Source: Erythrobacter sp. (GTDB lineage Bacteria > Pseudomonadota > Alphaproteobacteria > Sphingomonadales > Sphingomonadaceae). From it: a stretch of 64,000 nt of DNA. The notes under the pieces are model-generated. The model was given only the letters and a program-made list of their open reading frames with translations. It was not told the DNA's origin and ran no database searches. Positions 1 through 9,793 of this stretch are shown here, one piece after another. Each line of letters begins with the position of its first letter. Position 1 is the first letter of the stretch. The stretch covers positions 2,098,001 through 2,162,000 of the forward strand of contig CP073261.1 in NCBI GenBank assembly GCA_019739335.1. Reading direction: 5' to 3'. Made by a program: the position numbers and the translations under genes.

Positions 1-2
1 TT

Positions 3-2507
3 CCGGTCTATACCCGCAAGGTCCACACCGACATTTCCTATGTCGCCTGCGCCCGCAAGTTGCTGGCAGCGCGCGAGCACGTGTTCCCGCAATTCGCTAC
101 TCACAATGCGCAAACGCTGGCGACGATCTATCATCTGGCGGGGCCGGAATTCGCCCTTGGTGACTGGGAATTCCAGTGCCTGCACGGCATGGGCGAACCG
201 CTGTACGAGCAGGTCGTCGGGCCGGATCGGCTCAATCGCCCGTGCCGGATCTATGCGCCGGTCGGCTCGCACGAAACGCTGCTTGCCTACCTGGTGCGGC
301 GCTTGCTGGAAAACGGCGCGAATTCTTCCTTCGTCAACCGCATCAGTGATCCGGCGGTCTCGGTAGACGACCTGGTGGGCGATCCGCTGGCGCAGGCGGG
401 TGACGAGCTCGGCAAGATGCACGCGGATATCGCGCTGCCAGCTAATATTTACGGTGAACGGCGCAATTCAGCCGGGCTGGACCTGTCCAACGAGACCACG
501 CTGGCGAGCCTGTCGCAAGCGTTGGAAGCGAGCGCGACGATGGACTGGACCGCTTCGTTTGCTGCTGCCCAGGGCCACGACTGGCAGGCTGTCACCAATC
601 CCGCCGACCACCGCGAAGTGGTGGGCAAAGTCGCCTTCGCTAGCACTGTGGAAGTGCATCAGGCCGCAGTGATCGCTGCCGAAGCTGCCGAGGAATGGGC
701 CGCAACCACACCCGCCATGCGCGCCGTCATGCTCGAAAAGGCGGCCGATGCACTGGAAGCGCGGATGCCCCACTTGCTCGGGTTGATCATGCGCGAGGCA
801 GGCAAATCGCTACCCAATGCCATTGCCGAAGTGCGCGAGGCGGTGGATTTCCTGCGCTATTATGCCGCCGAAGCGCAAAAGCTGTTCGATGAGCGCACCG
901 CACCGCTCGGCCCCATTGTGTGCATCTCGCCGTGGAACTTCCCGCTGGCGATATTCACCGGCCAGATCGCTGCCGCGCTGGCGGCGGGGAACACCGTGCT
1001 TGCCAAGCCTGCCGAGGAAACCCCGTTGATCGCGGCGGAAGCGGTGCGAATCCTCCACGAAGCCGGGGTGCCGGCAGATGTGCTCCAGTTCGTCCCTGGC
1101 GATGGCGCTATCGGCGCGGCGCTGGTAGCGGCACCGCAGGTGGCGGGGGTGATGTTCACCGGATCGACCGAAGTCGCCAAGGCCATCCAGCGGCAATTGT
1201 CCACCCGACTGGGCGCGCACGGCGGCCCGATCCCGCTGATCGCCGAAACCGGCGGGCAGAACGCGATGATCGTCGACAGTTCGGCGCTCACCGAACAGGT
1301 GGTGGCAGACGTCATCGCCTCCGCCTTCGACAGCGCCGGCCAACGCTGCTCGGCGTTGCGGGTACTGTGCCTGCAGGAAGACATCGCCGACCGCACGCTG
1401 ACGATGCTCAAGGGAGCAATGGCAGAACTGCGGGTCGGTAACACGGATCGGCTGGCGGTCGACATCGGCCCGGTCATCACCGCCGACGCGCAGCAGGGAA
1501 TCGCCGCGCATATCGAAGCCATGCGCGCCAAAGGTTTTGCCGTGCATCAGCTCGCGCTGGCACCGGAAACTGCGCATGGGACTTTCATCCCCCCGACCAT
1601 CATCGAGATCGCCAGCATCGCCGACCTCTCGCGCGAAGTGTTCGGCCCGGTGCTGCACGTGGTGCGCTTTGCCCGCGAGGGGCTGGAGCACCTGATCGAC
1701 GAGATCAACGCTACCGGCTACGGCCTCACCTTCGGGCTGCATACGCGGCTGGAGGAGACGATTGCCCACGTCAGCAGCAGGATCGCGGTCGGCAATATCT
1801 ACATCAACCGCAACACCATCGGCGCGGTGGTCGGGGTGCAGCCGTTCGGCGGGCGGGGCCTGTCGGGCACCGGGCCCAAGGCGGGCGGGCCGCTCTATCT
1901 GCGGCGGCTGGTGACCGATCCGGCACCGCGCCCGGCAATGGCGGGGCATCAGGCCGATGCCGCGCTTACGGTCTTTGCACAGTGGCTCGACAGCCAGGGC
2001 GAGCACGATCTCTCGCGCCTTGCCCGGCAATTGCAGGCGGCCTCCCCGCTGGGGCAGATCTGCGAATTCGCCGGACCTGTTGGCGAGCGCAACCAGTATG
2101 CACTCCACCCGCGCGGCACGATCCTGCTGGCACCGTTCAGCCAAGCTGGCCTGTTCCACCAGATCTCCGCTGCCCTCGCGGCAGGCAATCATTTCGCGCT
2201 GACAGACGCAGCCCACTCGGCCTTTGCTGCGCAGATTGCTGAGATGCCTGCCGAAGTGCTGCAGAGGATGGTGCCGGAGACAGCCGCAATCGCCTCCGCG
2301 CTGCTGGAAGGCGAGGGCGAGGGACTGCTGGCAACCCTCTCCGGTCTCGCCAGCGCCAGTGGGAAGGTCATACCCGCGCAGGCGGCGCCGACAGGTGCCA
2401 TGCTGGACCCGCTGGCCTACCAGCCCGAACTGCTGGTCGAGGAAGTCTCCATCTCCACCAACACGACGGCTGCGGGCGGCAACGCCAGCCTGATGGCGCT
2501 GGCTTGA
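3..2507 (+). CDS. putA: Bifunctional proline dehydrogenase / L-glutamate gamma-semialdehyde dehydrogenase PutA (5' end missing)
   Basis: PutA oxidises proline to pyrroline-5-carboxylate with FAD and then glutamate semialdehyde to glutamate with NAD. The reading frame is already open at the first bases of the window, so the gene is truncated by the window edge and 834 residues are visible. The first ~110 residues are the end of the proline dehydrogenase barrel, with HGMGEPLY and the paired arginines of YLVRRLLENGAN. An aldehyde dehydrogenase domain follows, with FTGSTE, ETGGQNAMIVD and the catalytic cysteine in GQRCSAL at about visible residue 449. A further ~180-residue tail after the ALDH core matches the C-terminal domain of long PutA types. 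Whether an N-terminal DNA-binding domain exists cannot be seen. Confidence 0.95.
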   Translation, partial: PVYTRKVHTDISYVACARKLLAAREHVFPQFATHNAQTLATIYHLAGPEFALGDWEFQCLHGMGEPLYEQVVGPDRLNRPCRIYAPVGSHETLLAYLVRRLLENGANSSFVNRISDPAVSVDDLVGDPLAQAGDELGKMHADIALPANIYGERRNSAGLDLSNETTLASLSQALEASATMDWTASFAAAQGHDWQAVTNPADHREVVGKVAFASTVEVHQAAVIAAEAAEEWAATTPAMRAVMLEKAADALEARMPHLLGLIMREAGKSLPNAIAEVREAVDFLRYYAAEAQKLFDERTAPLGPIVCISPWNFPLAIFTGQIAAALAAGNTVLAKPAEETPLIAAEAVRILHEAGVPADVLQFVPGDGAIGAALVAAPQVAGVMFTGSTEVAKAIQRQLSTRLGAHGGPIPLIAETGGQNAMIVDSSALTEQVVADVIASAFDSAGQRCSALRVLCLQEDIADRTLTMLKGAMAELRVGNTDRLAVDIGPVITADAQQGIAAHIEAMRAKGFAVHQLALAPETAHGTFIPPTIIEIASIADLSREVFGPVLHVVRFAREGLEHLIDEINATGYGLTFGLHTRLEETIAHVSSRIAVGNIYINRNTIGAVVGVQPFGGRGLSGTGPKAGGPLYLRRLVTDPAPRPAMAGHQADAALTVFAQWLDSQGEHDLSRLARQLQAASPLGQICEFAGPVGERNQYALHPRGTILLAPFSQAGLFHQISAALAAGNHFALTDAAHSAFAAQIAEMPAEVLQRMVPETAAIASALLEGEGEGLLATLSGLASASGKVIPAQAAPTGAMLDPLAYQPELLVEEVSISTNTTAAGGNASLMALA

Positions 2508-2639
2508 TGCAAATGCCGGTCCCACCCGGCTAGCGCCCCTGCATCGCCGGGGTGAATACCCTTCCATCGGAACAACGGGCTTGGCCTTGTGGGAGCCCGC
2601 TTGCTAACACCCTTCTTTGAGGATCGAGAGGGGATCGCC

Positions 2640-3764
2640 ATGAAATTCGTGCCAACTGTCACCGGGGCGTTGCTCGCTGCCTGCCTCGCACTCCCGGCGG
2701 CTGCGCAGTCTGCGCCGGTCATAGACTGTCCACTGCGCGATGCGCCGTTCTCGGCCAGCACCCCGGTGATCGACATTATGCTCAACGAACAGGCGCGCGG
2801 CGTGCTGCGGGCTGAGTTCGGCGAAGGCTTCGACCAGATGCCCGAAATCGTCCGCCGCACCGATCCGCCCAGTTTCGGCGCAATCCTTACGGTGCGTGAG
2901 TTCGCCGGTTGGGGCGGGGTGGGGCAGGATGTGGTGGACCGGATCGTTGCCGGTATCTCCGCCGTCGAAGTGACCGATGCCGACCGCGCGGCGCGCTGCG
3001 CCCGTTATGACGACGATGTGCCCACCTTTACCTTCACCGGTAACGGCCCGCGCATCCTGATGTTCGAGAAGATCAACGGCTTCCGCGACGGCCCCTCGGT
3101 CGATGCCGCTCACGCCGCGCTGCTGGCGATGGCCGAGCGCGAGGGCTGGCAAATGGTCGTGACCCAGAGCGGCGGCGCGTTCAATGCCGAGACGCTGGCG
3201 CAGTTTGATGCGGTGATCTGGAACAACATCAGCGGTGACGTGCTCACCCTGTCGCAGCGGCAGGCCTTCCGCGACTATATCGAGGAGGGCGGGGCATTTG
3301 TCGGCGTTCACGGCACGGCGGGCGATCCGGTCTATTTCTGGGACTGGTATGCGGACACGCTGATTGGCGCGCGCTTTGCCGGGCACCCGCGCGATCCGCA
3401 GTTCCAGGATGCCCGCGTGGTGGTCGATGACCCGGGCCATCCGGCAGCGGCAAGCCTGCCCGCCGAATGGGTTATGCGTGACGAATGGTATTCGTTCCGC
3501 AGCAATCCGCGCGACTCCGGCTCGCGGATCATCGCCACCCTGGACGAGAGCACCTACGAGCCTACTGCGGGCGGCATGCCGAACCTGCGCATGGGTGACG
3601 ATCACCCGATCGCCTGGTCGCGGATCATCGGGCAAGGGCGGATGTTCTATTCCGCCATCGGCCATATGCCCGAAACCTATTCGCACCCGACCTATGTGGC
3701 GATGCTGGAAGATGTCATCGCCTGGGCCGTGGGCGAGGGAGATTGTGCCTGCGACAGCAACTGA
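2640..3764 (+). CDS. Secreted ThuA-like domain protein
   Basis: A 374-residue protein with a Sec signal peptide (hydrophobic segment ending ALPAAAQS, cleavage near residue 21). Residues ~30-125 form a helical region of no known role. The rest is a ThuA-like (class I glutamine amidotransferase-like fold) domain with GVHGTAGD, GHPRDPQFQ, DEWYSF, LDESTYEP and DHPIAW. The same motifs occur in the second ThuA protein at 13349-14278, so the two are paralogues. ThuA proteins are linked to trehalose and keto-sugar use, but the reaction is not settled. The ATG at 2640 is preferred over an upstream in-frame start because the signal peptide begins there. It ends 7 bp from the convergent CoA-transferase gene. 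Confidence 0.85.
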   Translation: MKFVPTVTGALLAACLALPAAAQSAPVIDCPLRDAPFSASTPVIDIMLNEQARGVLRAEFGEGFDQMPEIVRRTDPPSFGAILTVREFAGWGGVGQDVVDRIVAGISAVEVTDADRAARCARYDDDVPTFTFTGNGPRILMFEKINGFRDGPSVDAAHAALLAMAEREGWQMVVTQSGGAFNAETLAQFDAVIWNNISGDVLTLSQRQAFRDYIEEGGAFVGVHGTAGDPVYFWDWYADTLIGARFAGHPRDPQFQDARVVVDDPGHPAAASLPAEWVMRDEWYSFRSNPRDSGSRIIATLDESTYEPTAGGMPNLRMGDDHPIAWSRIIGQGRMFYSAIGHMPETYSHPTYVAMLEDVIAWAVGEGDCACDSN

Positions 3765-3771
3765 GGTCGCC

Positions 3772-4920
3772 TCAGTCCGACCTCTCGTTGCCCAGCAGGG
3801 CCGCATTGTCCGCCCCCAGATGCGGCGTCGGCCCGGCCACCTTGCCCGGCGTTTTCGAGAACCATGTCGGCACGCCCGGATAGCGGATCGTGCCGACATC
3901 GCTCTCCACCTCCTCGAAAAAGCCGATGGCGTTGAGATGCGGATCGTCGAACAGCTCGTCGGTCGATTTCACCCGCGCGCAGGGGATTTGCAGCGGGGTG
4001 AGCAGATCGAGCCATTCCTGCGTGGTCCGCGTGGCGAAGGTTTCCGCCAGCAGCGCGTAGATCCGGTCGATATGCTTCGCGCGCTTCTTCAGCGTGTCGA
4101 ATTCGTCGCTCTGCCACTCGGGCTGGATCGCCGCCATGAAGGCGTCCCAGTGCTTGTCGTTATAGACCAGTGCGGCGAGATATCCGTCCCGCGTCTTGTA
4201 CGGGCGGCGCATGGGGGAAACCGCGCGGTGATAATGCGCCGGGCCGAGTGGTGGATCGAACAGCATCCCGCTGGCGTGTTCCACCAGCATGAAGCTCGAC
4301 ATCGCTTCGAACATGCCGATTTCGACTTCCTGCCCTTCGCCGGTGCGGGCGCGGTGGAACAACGCCGCCAGCGTGGCGTAGAGCCCGTGCAGACCGGCGA
4401 TCTTGTCCGCCATGATCGTCGCGGCGAAGCCGGGTTCGCCGTTCATCAGCCCCTGCACGTGCGGGATGCCGCATTCGGCCTGGATGGTATCGTCATAGGC
4501 AGGCTTGTCGCCATCGGGGCCGCGCCGCGAATAGCCGTAGCAATTGGTATAGACGATATCGGGCTTGATCGCGCTGACCTTGGCGTAATCGAAGCCCAGC
4601 TTGGCAATCGCCTTGCCGCGCATCGAGTGGATGAACACGTCGGCCTCGGCGATCAGGCCGCGCAGGGCGTGCTTGTGCGCCTCGTTACGCAGGTCCAGTT
4701 CGACGCTCTTCTTGCCGCGATTGATATTGGTGAACACCCCGCCGAGGTCCTCGCTCGGTCCGACGTTGATATAGCGCGTGGCATCGCCGCCGGGCGCTTC
4801 GATCTTGATGACCTCCGCACCCAGATCGGCCATGACTTGAGTGGCATAGGGGCCGAACACCATCGACGTGAGATCGACGACCTTGATGCCGGCAAGCGGG
4901 CCGAAGGCAGTGAGTCTCAC
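3772..4920 (-). CDS. CaiB/BaiF (family III) CoA-transferase
   Basis: A 382-residue class III CoA-transferase-like enzyme that would move CoA between carboxylic acids or act as a racemase or hydratase on acyl-CoAs. It has the family N-terminus (PLAGIKVVDLTSMVFGPYA, then ADLGAEVIKIE), INRGKKSVELDL and SMRGKAIAKLGFDY. At the usual catalytic aspartate the protein reads EIGMFEAMSSF, so a glutamate sits there; this subfamily pattern makes the substrate uncertain. A GTG at 4920 is chosen because the conserved fold starts immediately after it. The longer open frame to 5076 would run into the divergent mmsA gene. Its neighbour suggests a role in acyl-CoA or branched-chain acid metabolism, but this is inference. 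Confidence 0.85.
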   Translation of the reverse strand: MRLTAFGPLAGIKVVDLTSMVFGPYATQVMADLGAEVIKIEAPGGDATRYINVGPSEDLGGVFTNINRGKKSVELDLRNEAHKHALRGLIAEADVFIHSMRGKAIAKLGFDYAKVSAIKPDIVYTNCYGYSRRGPDGDKPAYDDTIQAECGIPHVQGLMNGEPGFAATIMADKIAGLHGLYATLAALFHRARTGEGQEVEIGMFEAMSSFMLVEHASGMLFDPPLGPAHYHRAVSPMRRPYKTRDGYLAALVYNDKHWDAFMAAIQPEWQSDEFDTLKKRAKHIDRIYALLAETFATRTTQEWLDLLTPLQIPCARVKSTDELFDDPHLNAIGFFEEVESDVGTIRYPGVPTWFSKTPGKVAGPTPHLGADNAALLGNERSD

Positions 4921-5058
4921 GGGGCGGACACGTAGGTAAGCATTGGCAGGGTAGCTTGTCGCTCGGGCATGATAGGATGGCGTGCTCTTCGCTTGTGTTG
5001 ATCGGGCTGGAATGTCTATAGCCTGGCAACAAGTTTCAGTTGCAACGGATTTTTTGTC

Positions 5059-6558
5059 ATGCGCCAGATCGATCATTTCATCGCCGGTGGGGCAGGTTCA
5101 GGCGGAACGGGCCGGACGCACAAGGTGTGGAACCCCTCGACGGGTGAAGTGCAGGCGGAGGTGGTGCTGGGCGATGCGGCGCTGCTCGATCTGGCGGTGG
5201 CGAAGGCGAAGGAAGTGCAGCCCGCCTGGGCGGCGACCAATCCGCAGCGCCGCGCGCGGGTGATGTTCAATTTCAAGCGCCTGCTCGAGGAGAACATGCA
5301 GGACCTCGCCGAACTGCTCGCCAGCGAACACGGCAAGGTGGTCGACGATGCCAAGGGCGACATCCAGCGCGGACTGGAAGTGATCGAGTTCGCCTGCGGC
5401 ATCCCGCAGGCGCTGAAGGGCGAGTATTCCAACAGCGCCGGGCCGGGGATCGATGTCTATTCGATGCGCCAGCCGCTGGGCATCGGCGCGGGGATTACTC
5501 CGTTCAACTTCCCGGCGATGATCCCGATGTGGATGTTCGGCATGGCGATTGCGGCGGGCAATGCCTTCATATTGAAGCCGAGCGAACGCGATCCGAGCGT
5601 GCCGGTGCGATTGGCGCAGCTGTTCCTCGAAGCCGGAGCGCCCGAAGGCCTGTTGCAGGTTGTGCACGGCGACAAGGAAATGGTCGATGCGATCCTCGAT
5701 CATCGCGATATTGCCGCGGTCAGCTTCGTCGGCTCGTCCGACATCGCCCAGTACGTTTACAGTCGCGGCGTGGCGGCGGGCAAGCGGGTGCAGGCGATGG
5801 GCGGGGCGAAGAACCACGGCGTCATCATGCCCGATGCCGATCTCGACCAGGCAGTGAACGACCTGATGGGCGCGGCCTTTGGCTCAGCAGGCGAGCGCTG
5901 CATGGCGCTGCCGGTGGTGGTGCCGGTGGGCGAGGAGACGGCGGAGCGGCTGCGCGCCAAGCTGGTCCCGGCGATCCACGCGCTGCGGGTGGGCGTGTCG
6001 AGCGATCCGCAGGCGCATTACGGCCCGGTCGTCACCCCCGAACACAAGGCGCGGGTGGAGAAGTGGATCGACACTGCCGAGGCCGAAGGCGGCGAGATCG
6101 TCGTCGACGGGCGCGGGTTCAGCCTGCAAGGTTTCGAGAAGGGCTTCTTCGTCGGGCCGACGCTGATCGATCACGTCACCACCGACATGGAAAGCTACAG
6201 GGAAGAGATCTTCGGCCCCGTCCTCCAGATCGTCCGCGCGAGGGACTTCGAGCACGCGCTGCGGCTCCCCAGCGAGCACCAGTACGGCAACGGCGTCGCG
6301 ATCTTCACCCGCAACGGCCACGCCGCGCGCGAGTTCGCGCACCGGGTGAACGTCGGAATGGTCGGCATCAACGTGCCGATCCCGGTGCCGGTGAGCTACC
6401 ACAGCTTCGGCGGCTGGAAGCGCTCGGGCTTCGGCGATGCCGACCAGTACGGCATGGAAGGCCTGCGGTTCTGGACCAAGGCCAAGAAGGTCACCCAGCG
6501 CTGGCCCGATGGCGGCGGCGACGGATCGAACGCGTTCCTCATTCCGACGATGGGGTAG
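5059..6558 (+). CDS. mmsA: CoA-acylating methylmalonate-semialdehyde dehydrogenase
   Basis: A 499-residue ALDH-superfamily enzyme converting (methyl)malonate semialdehyde to propionyl- or acetyl-CoA with NAD and CoA, in valine and inositol breakdown. Visible family marks are ITPFNFPAMIPMWMF, VSFVGSS, MGGAKNHGVIMPDADLD, the catalytic cysteine in SAGERCMAL, and the C-terminal VPIPVPVSYHSFGGWKRS typical of MmsA. It is divergent from the CoA-transferase gene; the ~138-bp spacer holds an inverted repeat GCAAC-N8-GTTGC near 5026-5043 that could be an operator. The gene ends 7 bp before the convergent GMC oxidoreductase stop. Confidence 0.93.
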   Translation: MRQIDHFIAGGAGSGGTGRTHKVWNPSTGEVQAEVVLGDAALLDLAVAKAKEVQPAWAATNPQRRARVMFNFKRLLEENMQDLAELLASEHGKVVDDAKGDIQRGLEVIEFACGIPQALKGEYSNSAGPGIDVYSMRQPLGIGAGITPFNFPAMIPMWMFGMAIAAGNAFILKPSERDPSVPVRLAQLFLEAGAPEGLLQVVHGDKEMVDAILDHRDIAAVSFVGSSDIAQYVYSRGVAAGKRVQAMGGAKNHGVIMPDADLDQAVNDLMGAAFGSAGERCMALPVVVPVGEETAERLRAKLVPAIHALRVGVSSDPQAHYGPVVTPEHKARVEKWIDTAEAEGGEIVVDGRGFSLQGFEKGFFVGPTLIDHVTTDMESYREEIFGPVLQIVRARDFEHALRLPSEHQYGNGVAIFTRNGHAAREFAHRVNVGMVGINVPIPVPVSYHSFGGWKRSGFGDADQYGMEGLRFWTKAKKVTQRWPDGGGDGSNAFLIPTMG

Positions 6559-6565
6559 GCGGCCT

Positions 6566-8257
6566 TTAAAGCGCGCCTTCGGCCAGCATGCTGGCCGCCG
6601 CATCGGCAGCGCGCGCGCTCAGCGCCATGTAGGTGAGCGAGGGGTTCTGGCAGCCGCTGCTGGCCATGGCCGCGCCGTCGGTGACGAACAGGTTGGGCAC
6701 ATCGTGCGCCTGGTTCCACTTGCCGAGCACCGAGTTCGACGGATCGGTGCCCATCCGCGCGGTACCCATTTCGTGGATGCCGAGCCCGAACTTGCCCGGT
6801 CCCTGCGACTGGCTGAGCACCGTGCCGCCCGCCGCTTCCATCATCGCCCGCCCGTCTTCGAGGATCTTGTCCGCCATCTTGTATTCGTTGGCCCCGAATT
6901 CGGCGTCGATATGCGGGATCGGCATCCCCCACTGGTCCTTCTCGGTCGCCGAGAGGGTGACGCGATTGGTCTCGTAAGGCAGCACTTCGCCGAACCCCGC
7001 AAAGACCACGATCCACGGCCCCAGTTCGCGTGCGCGCTGTTTCAGTTCGGCACCGATGCCGATCTGGCCGATGGCAGCGCCCGGCCCGCCGGTACGCTGG
7101 GCACCACCCTGGTAGCCGTAACCGCGGACGAATTCCTCTTCCTGCGCACCGACATTGCGGAACCGCGGGATATAGATGCCGCCCGGTCGTCGCCCGAAGT
7201 AATAGCTGTTCGGCCCGTTGGGCAGGATGCCCACCGTACCGAGCGCGTAGAGATGATCCATGAGATTGCGCCCGACCTGGTCTGACGAGTTGGCCAGCCC
7301 GCGCGGGAACATCTCCGATGTCGAATTGAGCAGGATCGACGCCGTGCCGATGGTGGAGGCGCAGCTGAACACGATCTTCGCTTCGTAGGTCGTCCCTACC
7401 TTGGTGTTGCGATCGATCACCCGGACCCCGGTGACGCGGTTGGTGACCGGATCGTGGACGATCGAATCGACAATCGCATCGTGGACGATGGTGAGATTGC
7501 CGGTCGCCTGCGCGGCGGGCAGCGAAGTCGAGAGGCTGGAGTGATAGGCACCGAAGCTGCACCCGCGCTCGCAGATCGAGCGGTTCTGGCACGGTGCGCG
7601 TCCCTGCGCCCGCTGTTCGGGGGTGGGGTCGCTCAGGTTGGCGACTCGCGCGGGGATGACCTTGCGGCGCCCGTCGAAACTGGCTTCGATCCGTTCCTTC
7701 ACCTGCACTTCGGCATCGTTCAAGGCGAACGGCGGCAGGAATTCGCCATCGGGCAATTGGGCCAGCCCTTCCTGCGAACCCGAAACGCCGATGAAACTTT
7801 CGACATGGCTGTACCACGGCGCGAGGTCTTCGTAGCGGATCGGCCAGTCGGAGCCGTGCCCGTCGCGCGCATTGGCTTCGAAATCCATCGCCGAAAGGCG
7901 GTAGGTCTGGCGGCCCCACATCAGCGAGCGGCCGCCGGTGTGATAGCCGCGAATCCAGCTGAACGGCTTGTCGGCGGGGGTGGTGTAGGGGTGATCCGAA
8001 TCCTTGACGAAGAACTGTTTGGTCAGGTTGTTCACCGCATAGCATTCGCGTTGCACCGCGTAGTCGGTGGCGAGCTCCACTTCGGGCACCCGCATGGCGT
8101 TCTCGGCGGCCCACGGCATGACGCTGTCCTTGTAGTCGGCGCGGTGGCGCACCTCGTTGCCGCGTTCCAGCACCAGCACTTTCAGCCCGCGTTCGCACAA
8201 TTCCTTGGCGGCGATCCCGCCGCTCATGCCCGAACCGATGACGATTGCATCAAACAT
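6566..8257 (-). CDS. GMC-family FAD oxidoreductase, probable catalytic subunit of a sugar (glucoside 3-) dehydrogenase
   Basis: A 563-residue flavoprotein. The FAD-binding Rossmann motif GSGMSGG is at residues 8-14, and the GMC C-terminal His/Asn pair appears in GIHEMGTARMG (His about 494) and GCQNPSLTYMAL (Asn about 538). A cysteine-containing CERGCSFGAYHS segment sits mid-protein. It has no signal peptide of its own, but the gene just upstream encodes a gluconate 2-dehydrogenase subunit 3-like protein with a Tat-like signal, so the pair is probably exported together. Known relatives (LacA/LacC-type glucoside 3-dehydrogenase) oxidise sugars at C3. It is last in a seven-gene minus-strand operon. 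Substrate assignment is inference from context. Confidence 0.88.
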   Translation of the reverse strand: MFDAIVIGSGMSGGIAAKELCERGLKVLVLERGNEVRHRADYKDSVMPWAAENAMRVPEVELATDYAVQRECYAVNNLTKQFFVKDSDHPYTTPADKPFSWIRGYHTGGRSLMWGRQTYRLSAMDFEANARDGHGSDWPIRYEDLAPWYSHVESFIGVSGSQEGLAQLPDGEFLPPFALNDAEVQVKERIEASFDGRRKVIPARVANLSDPTPEQRAQGRAPCQNRSICERGCSFGAYHSSLSTSLPAAQATGNLTIVHDAIVDSIVHDPVTNRVTGVRVIDRNTKVGTTYEAKIVFSCASTIGTASILLNSTSEMFPRGLANSSDQVGRNLMDHLYALGTVGILPNGPNSYYFGRRPGGIYIPRFRNVGAQEEEFVRGYGYQGGAQRTGGPGAAIGQIGIGAELKQRARELGPWIVVFAGFGEVLPYETNRVTLSATEKDQWGMPIPHIDAEFGANEYKMADKILEDGRAMMEAAGGTVLSQSQGPGKFGLGIHEMGTARMGTDPSNSVLGKWNQAHDVPNLFVTDGAAMASSGCQNPSLTYMALSARAADAAASMLAEGAL

Positions 8258-8277
8258 GGTCGATTGTTCCTTCGGCT

Positions 8278-8898
8278 TCAGAGCGAGGCGCCGGCCAGCG
8301 GCCGGGTGTCAGGAGTGACGGGGGTGGACGGTTGCCATGCGCCGGGCACGTGGGTGTAGATGATCTCCTGCGTCATCGCCGCTTCCGACAGGTAGTAGAG
8401 CGTGACGATCAGATCCTTGAGCCGGCCGTAGACCGGATCGGTCGGGGTGGAGACGGGGGTGGTGTAGTTGTAGCGTACCGGCCCGCTCGGCTGCATCGCC
8501 TGCGCATCGTGCGCGCGCAGCAGGCGTTCCTGCTCCTGCGGCGAGACCGCGGCGAAGGAGCGCCCGTCCTCCGGCAGCGCATCGACATCGGCCAGCACCC
8601 GCTCGAAACCGGCGCGCGTCTCGGGCGAGGCCCAGGTCGAGAGCATCCCTTCCAGTCGCTCCGGAACTCCGGCTTCGACGGCTCCGGGCGTATCGGTTTG
8701 CGGGATGATCTGCCCGGCCATCGCGGTCAGCACCGCCATCTGCTGCGCGGTGAGCGGGCCGGTGCCGACAGGTTCGGGCTGGAGCGCGAAGGCATCCATG
8801 CTTTGGCAGGCGCTGGCGGCGGCGCTGGCGCCGAGCAGCAGCAACGCGCGGCCCATCAGGCTGCGGCGGTTCATGTTCGCCATGCTTTCTATCGACAT
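8278..8898 (-). CDS. Gluconate 2-dehydrogenase subunit 3 family protein, Tat-signal small subunit
   Basis: A 206-residue small subunit that accompanies GMC oxidoreductases. The N-terminus carries a twin-arginine stretch (NRRSLMGRALLLLG) and then ASAAASAC, so it is likely moved to the periplasm by Tat with the flavoprotein as passenger. The mature part has TAQQMAVLTAMAGQIIPQTDTPGA, the usual opening of this family, and a conserved YYLSEAAMTQEIIYTHVPG near the end. It lies 20 bp upstream of the GMC gene in the same operon. The ATG at 8898 has an AGAGGA-like ribosome site; an internal ATG closer to the twin arginines is possible. Confidence 0.85.
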   Translation of the reverse strand: MSIESMANMNRRSLMGRALLLLGASAAASACQSMDAFALQPEPVGTGPLTAQQMAVLTAMAGQIIPQTDTPGAVEAGVPERLEGMLSTWASPETRAGFERVLADVDALPEDGRSFAAVSPQEQERLLRAHDAQAMQPSGPVRYNYTTPVSTPTDPVYGRLKDLIVTLYYLSEAAMTQEIIYTHVPGAWQPSTPVTPDTRPLAGASL

Positions 8899-8935
8899 CG
8901 CTCTTGTCCTCTTCCCTTCGCCCCTTGGCGGGCGT

Positions 8936-9793
8936 TCAACTGTTGTCCCAGCATTCGCGAATGTAGCGGTAGCCTTGCGTGTACACTTCTTCCGGACTGG
9001 CGAAGAAATCGCGCCAGACCTTGGTGGCGGCGGCGAGTGCGGGGACGCCGCGCCCGAAGGCTTCGATGGTCAGCCAGCCGTCGTATTGCAGTTCCCTGAG
9101 CACCGCGATGGCCTCGCGGATTTTGGCGTGGCCGCTGCCGGGAGTGCCCCGGTCGTTCTCCGAGATGTGCACATGCGCCAGATAGCCCGCCGCGTGGACC
9201 TGGCGCAGCGCTGCCAGCGGGTCCTTCTCCTCGATATGCGCGTGGAAGGTATCGTAGAGAATGCCGAAGCCGGGCGCGTCCACATTGCGGCAATGGGCCA
9301 CGGTCTGCTCGGAAGTGTTGAGCAGGTAGGCTTCGAAGCGGTTGAGATTTTCCAGCGCACAGGTCACGCCCGCCGCGCGCGCCAGCGGGGCGACAATGCG
9401 GTGGACTTCGGCGCAGCGCTCCAGCTCTTCGGGCTGCGGGCGGTCTCCGGTGAATTCTCCCAGCGGCTGGAAATAGGGGCCGACCATCGCTTGCGCGCCC
9501 AAGGCGTGGCAGCAGTCGATGGCGCGGCTGAGGTGGTCGACCGCGCCCTGCCGGTGCGCCGCATCGGGCGAGGCCGGATTATGCGCACCATCGGGAATAA
9601 CGACAGAAGCCGTGCGCTCCAGCCCCAGATCGTCGAGCACGCCCCCCAGCCAGCGGTAATGACCGGGCACTTCGGCGTCGAACATCGGCACTTCCACCCC
9701 GTCGAATCCGGTCGCTTTCAGTGCCTGCAAAACGGGCACCAGCTCTTCGCCGACGTGCCCAGTCCACAGCAGCATGTTGATGCCGATTTTCAC
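8936..9793 (-). CDS. Sugar isomerase/epimerase, TIM barrel (tagatose-3-epimerase-like)
   Basis: A 285-residue AP-endonuclease-2/xylose-isomerase-like barrel. The probable metal ligands are Glu148 (ALENLNRFE), Asp181 (LYDTFHAHIEE), His207 (AHVHISEND) and Glu244 (TIEAFG), as in ketose 3-epimerases. It would interconvert keto-sugars or act on a 3-keto-glycoside in the pathway set up by the upstream and downstream oxidoreductases. It starts with GTG, and its first four bases overlap the stop of the MFS transporter (GTGA), showing translational coupling. The exact substrate cannot be told from sequence. Confidence 0.85.
   Translation of the reverse strand: MKIGINMLLWTGHVGEELVPVLQALKATGFDGVEVPMFDAEVPGHYRWLGGVLDDLGLERTASVVIPDGAHNPASPDAAHRQGAVDHLSRAIDCCHALGAQAMVGPYFQPLGEFTGDRPQPEELERCAEVHRIVAPLARAAGVTCALENLNRFEAYLLNTSEQTVAHCRNVDAPGFGILYDTFHAHIEEKDPLAALRQVHAAGYLAHVHISENDRGTPGSGHAKIREAIAVLRELQYDGWLTIEAFGRGVPALAAATKVWRDFFASPEEVYTQGYRYIRECWDNS

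Noticed and set aside
810..2567. A 585-codon minus-strand frame opposite putA
   Set aside because: A GC-driven shadow of the clear PutA frame; Arg/Gly/His-rich with no recognisable domain.
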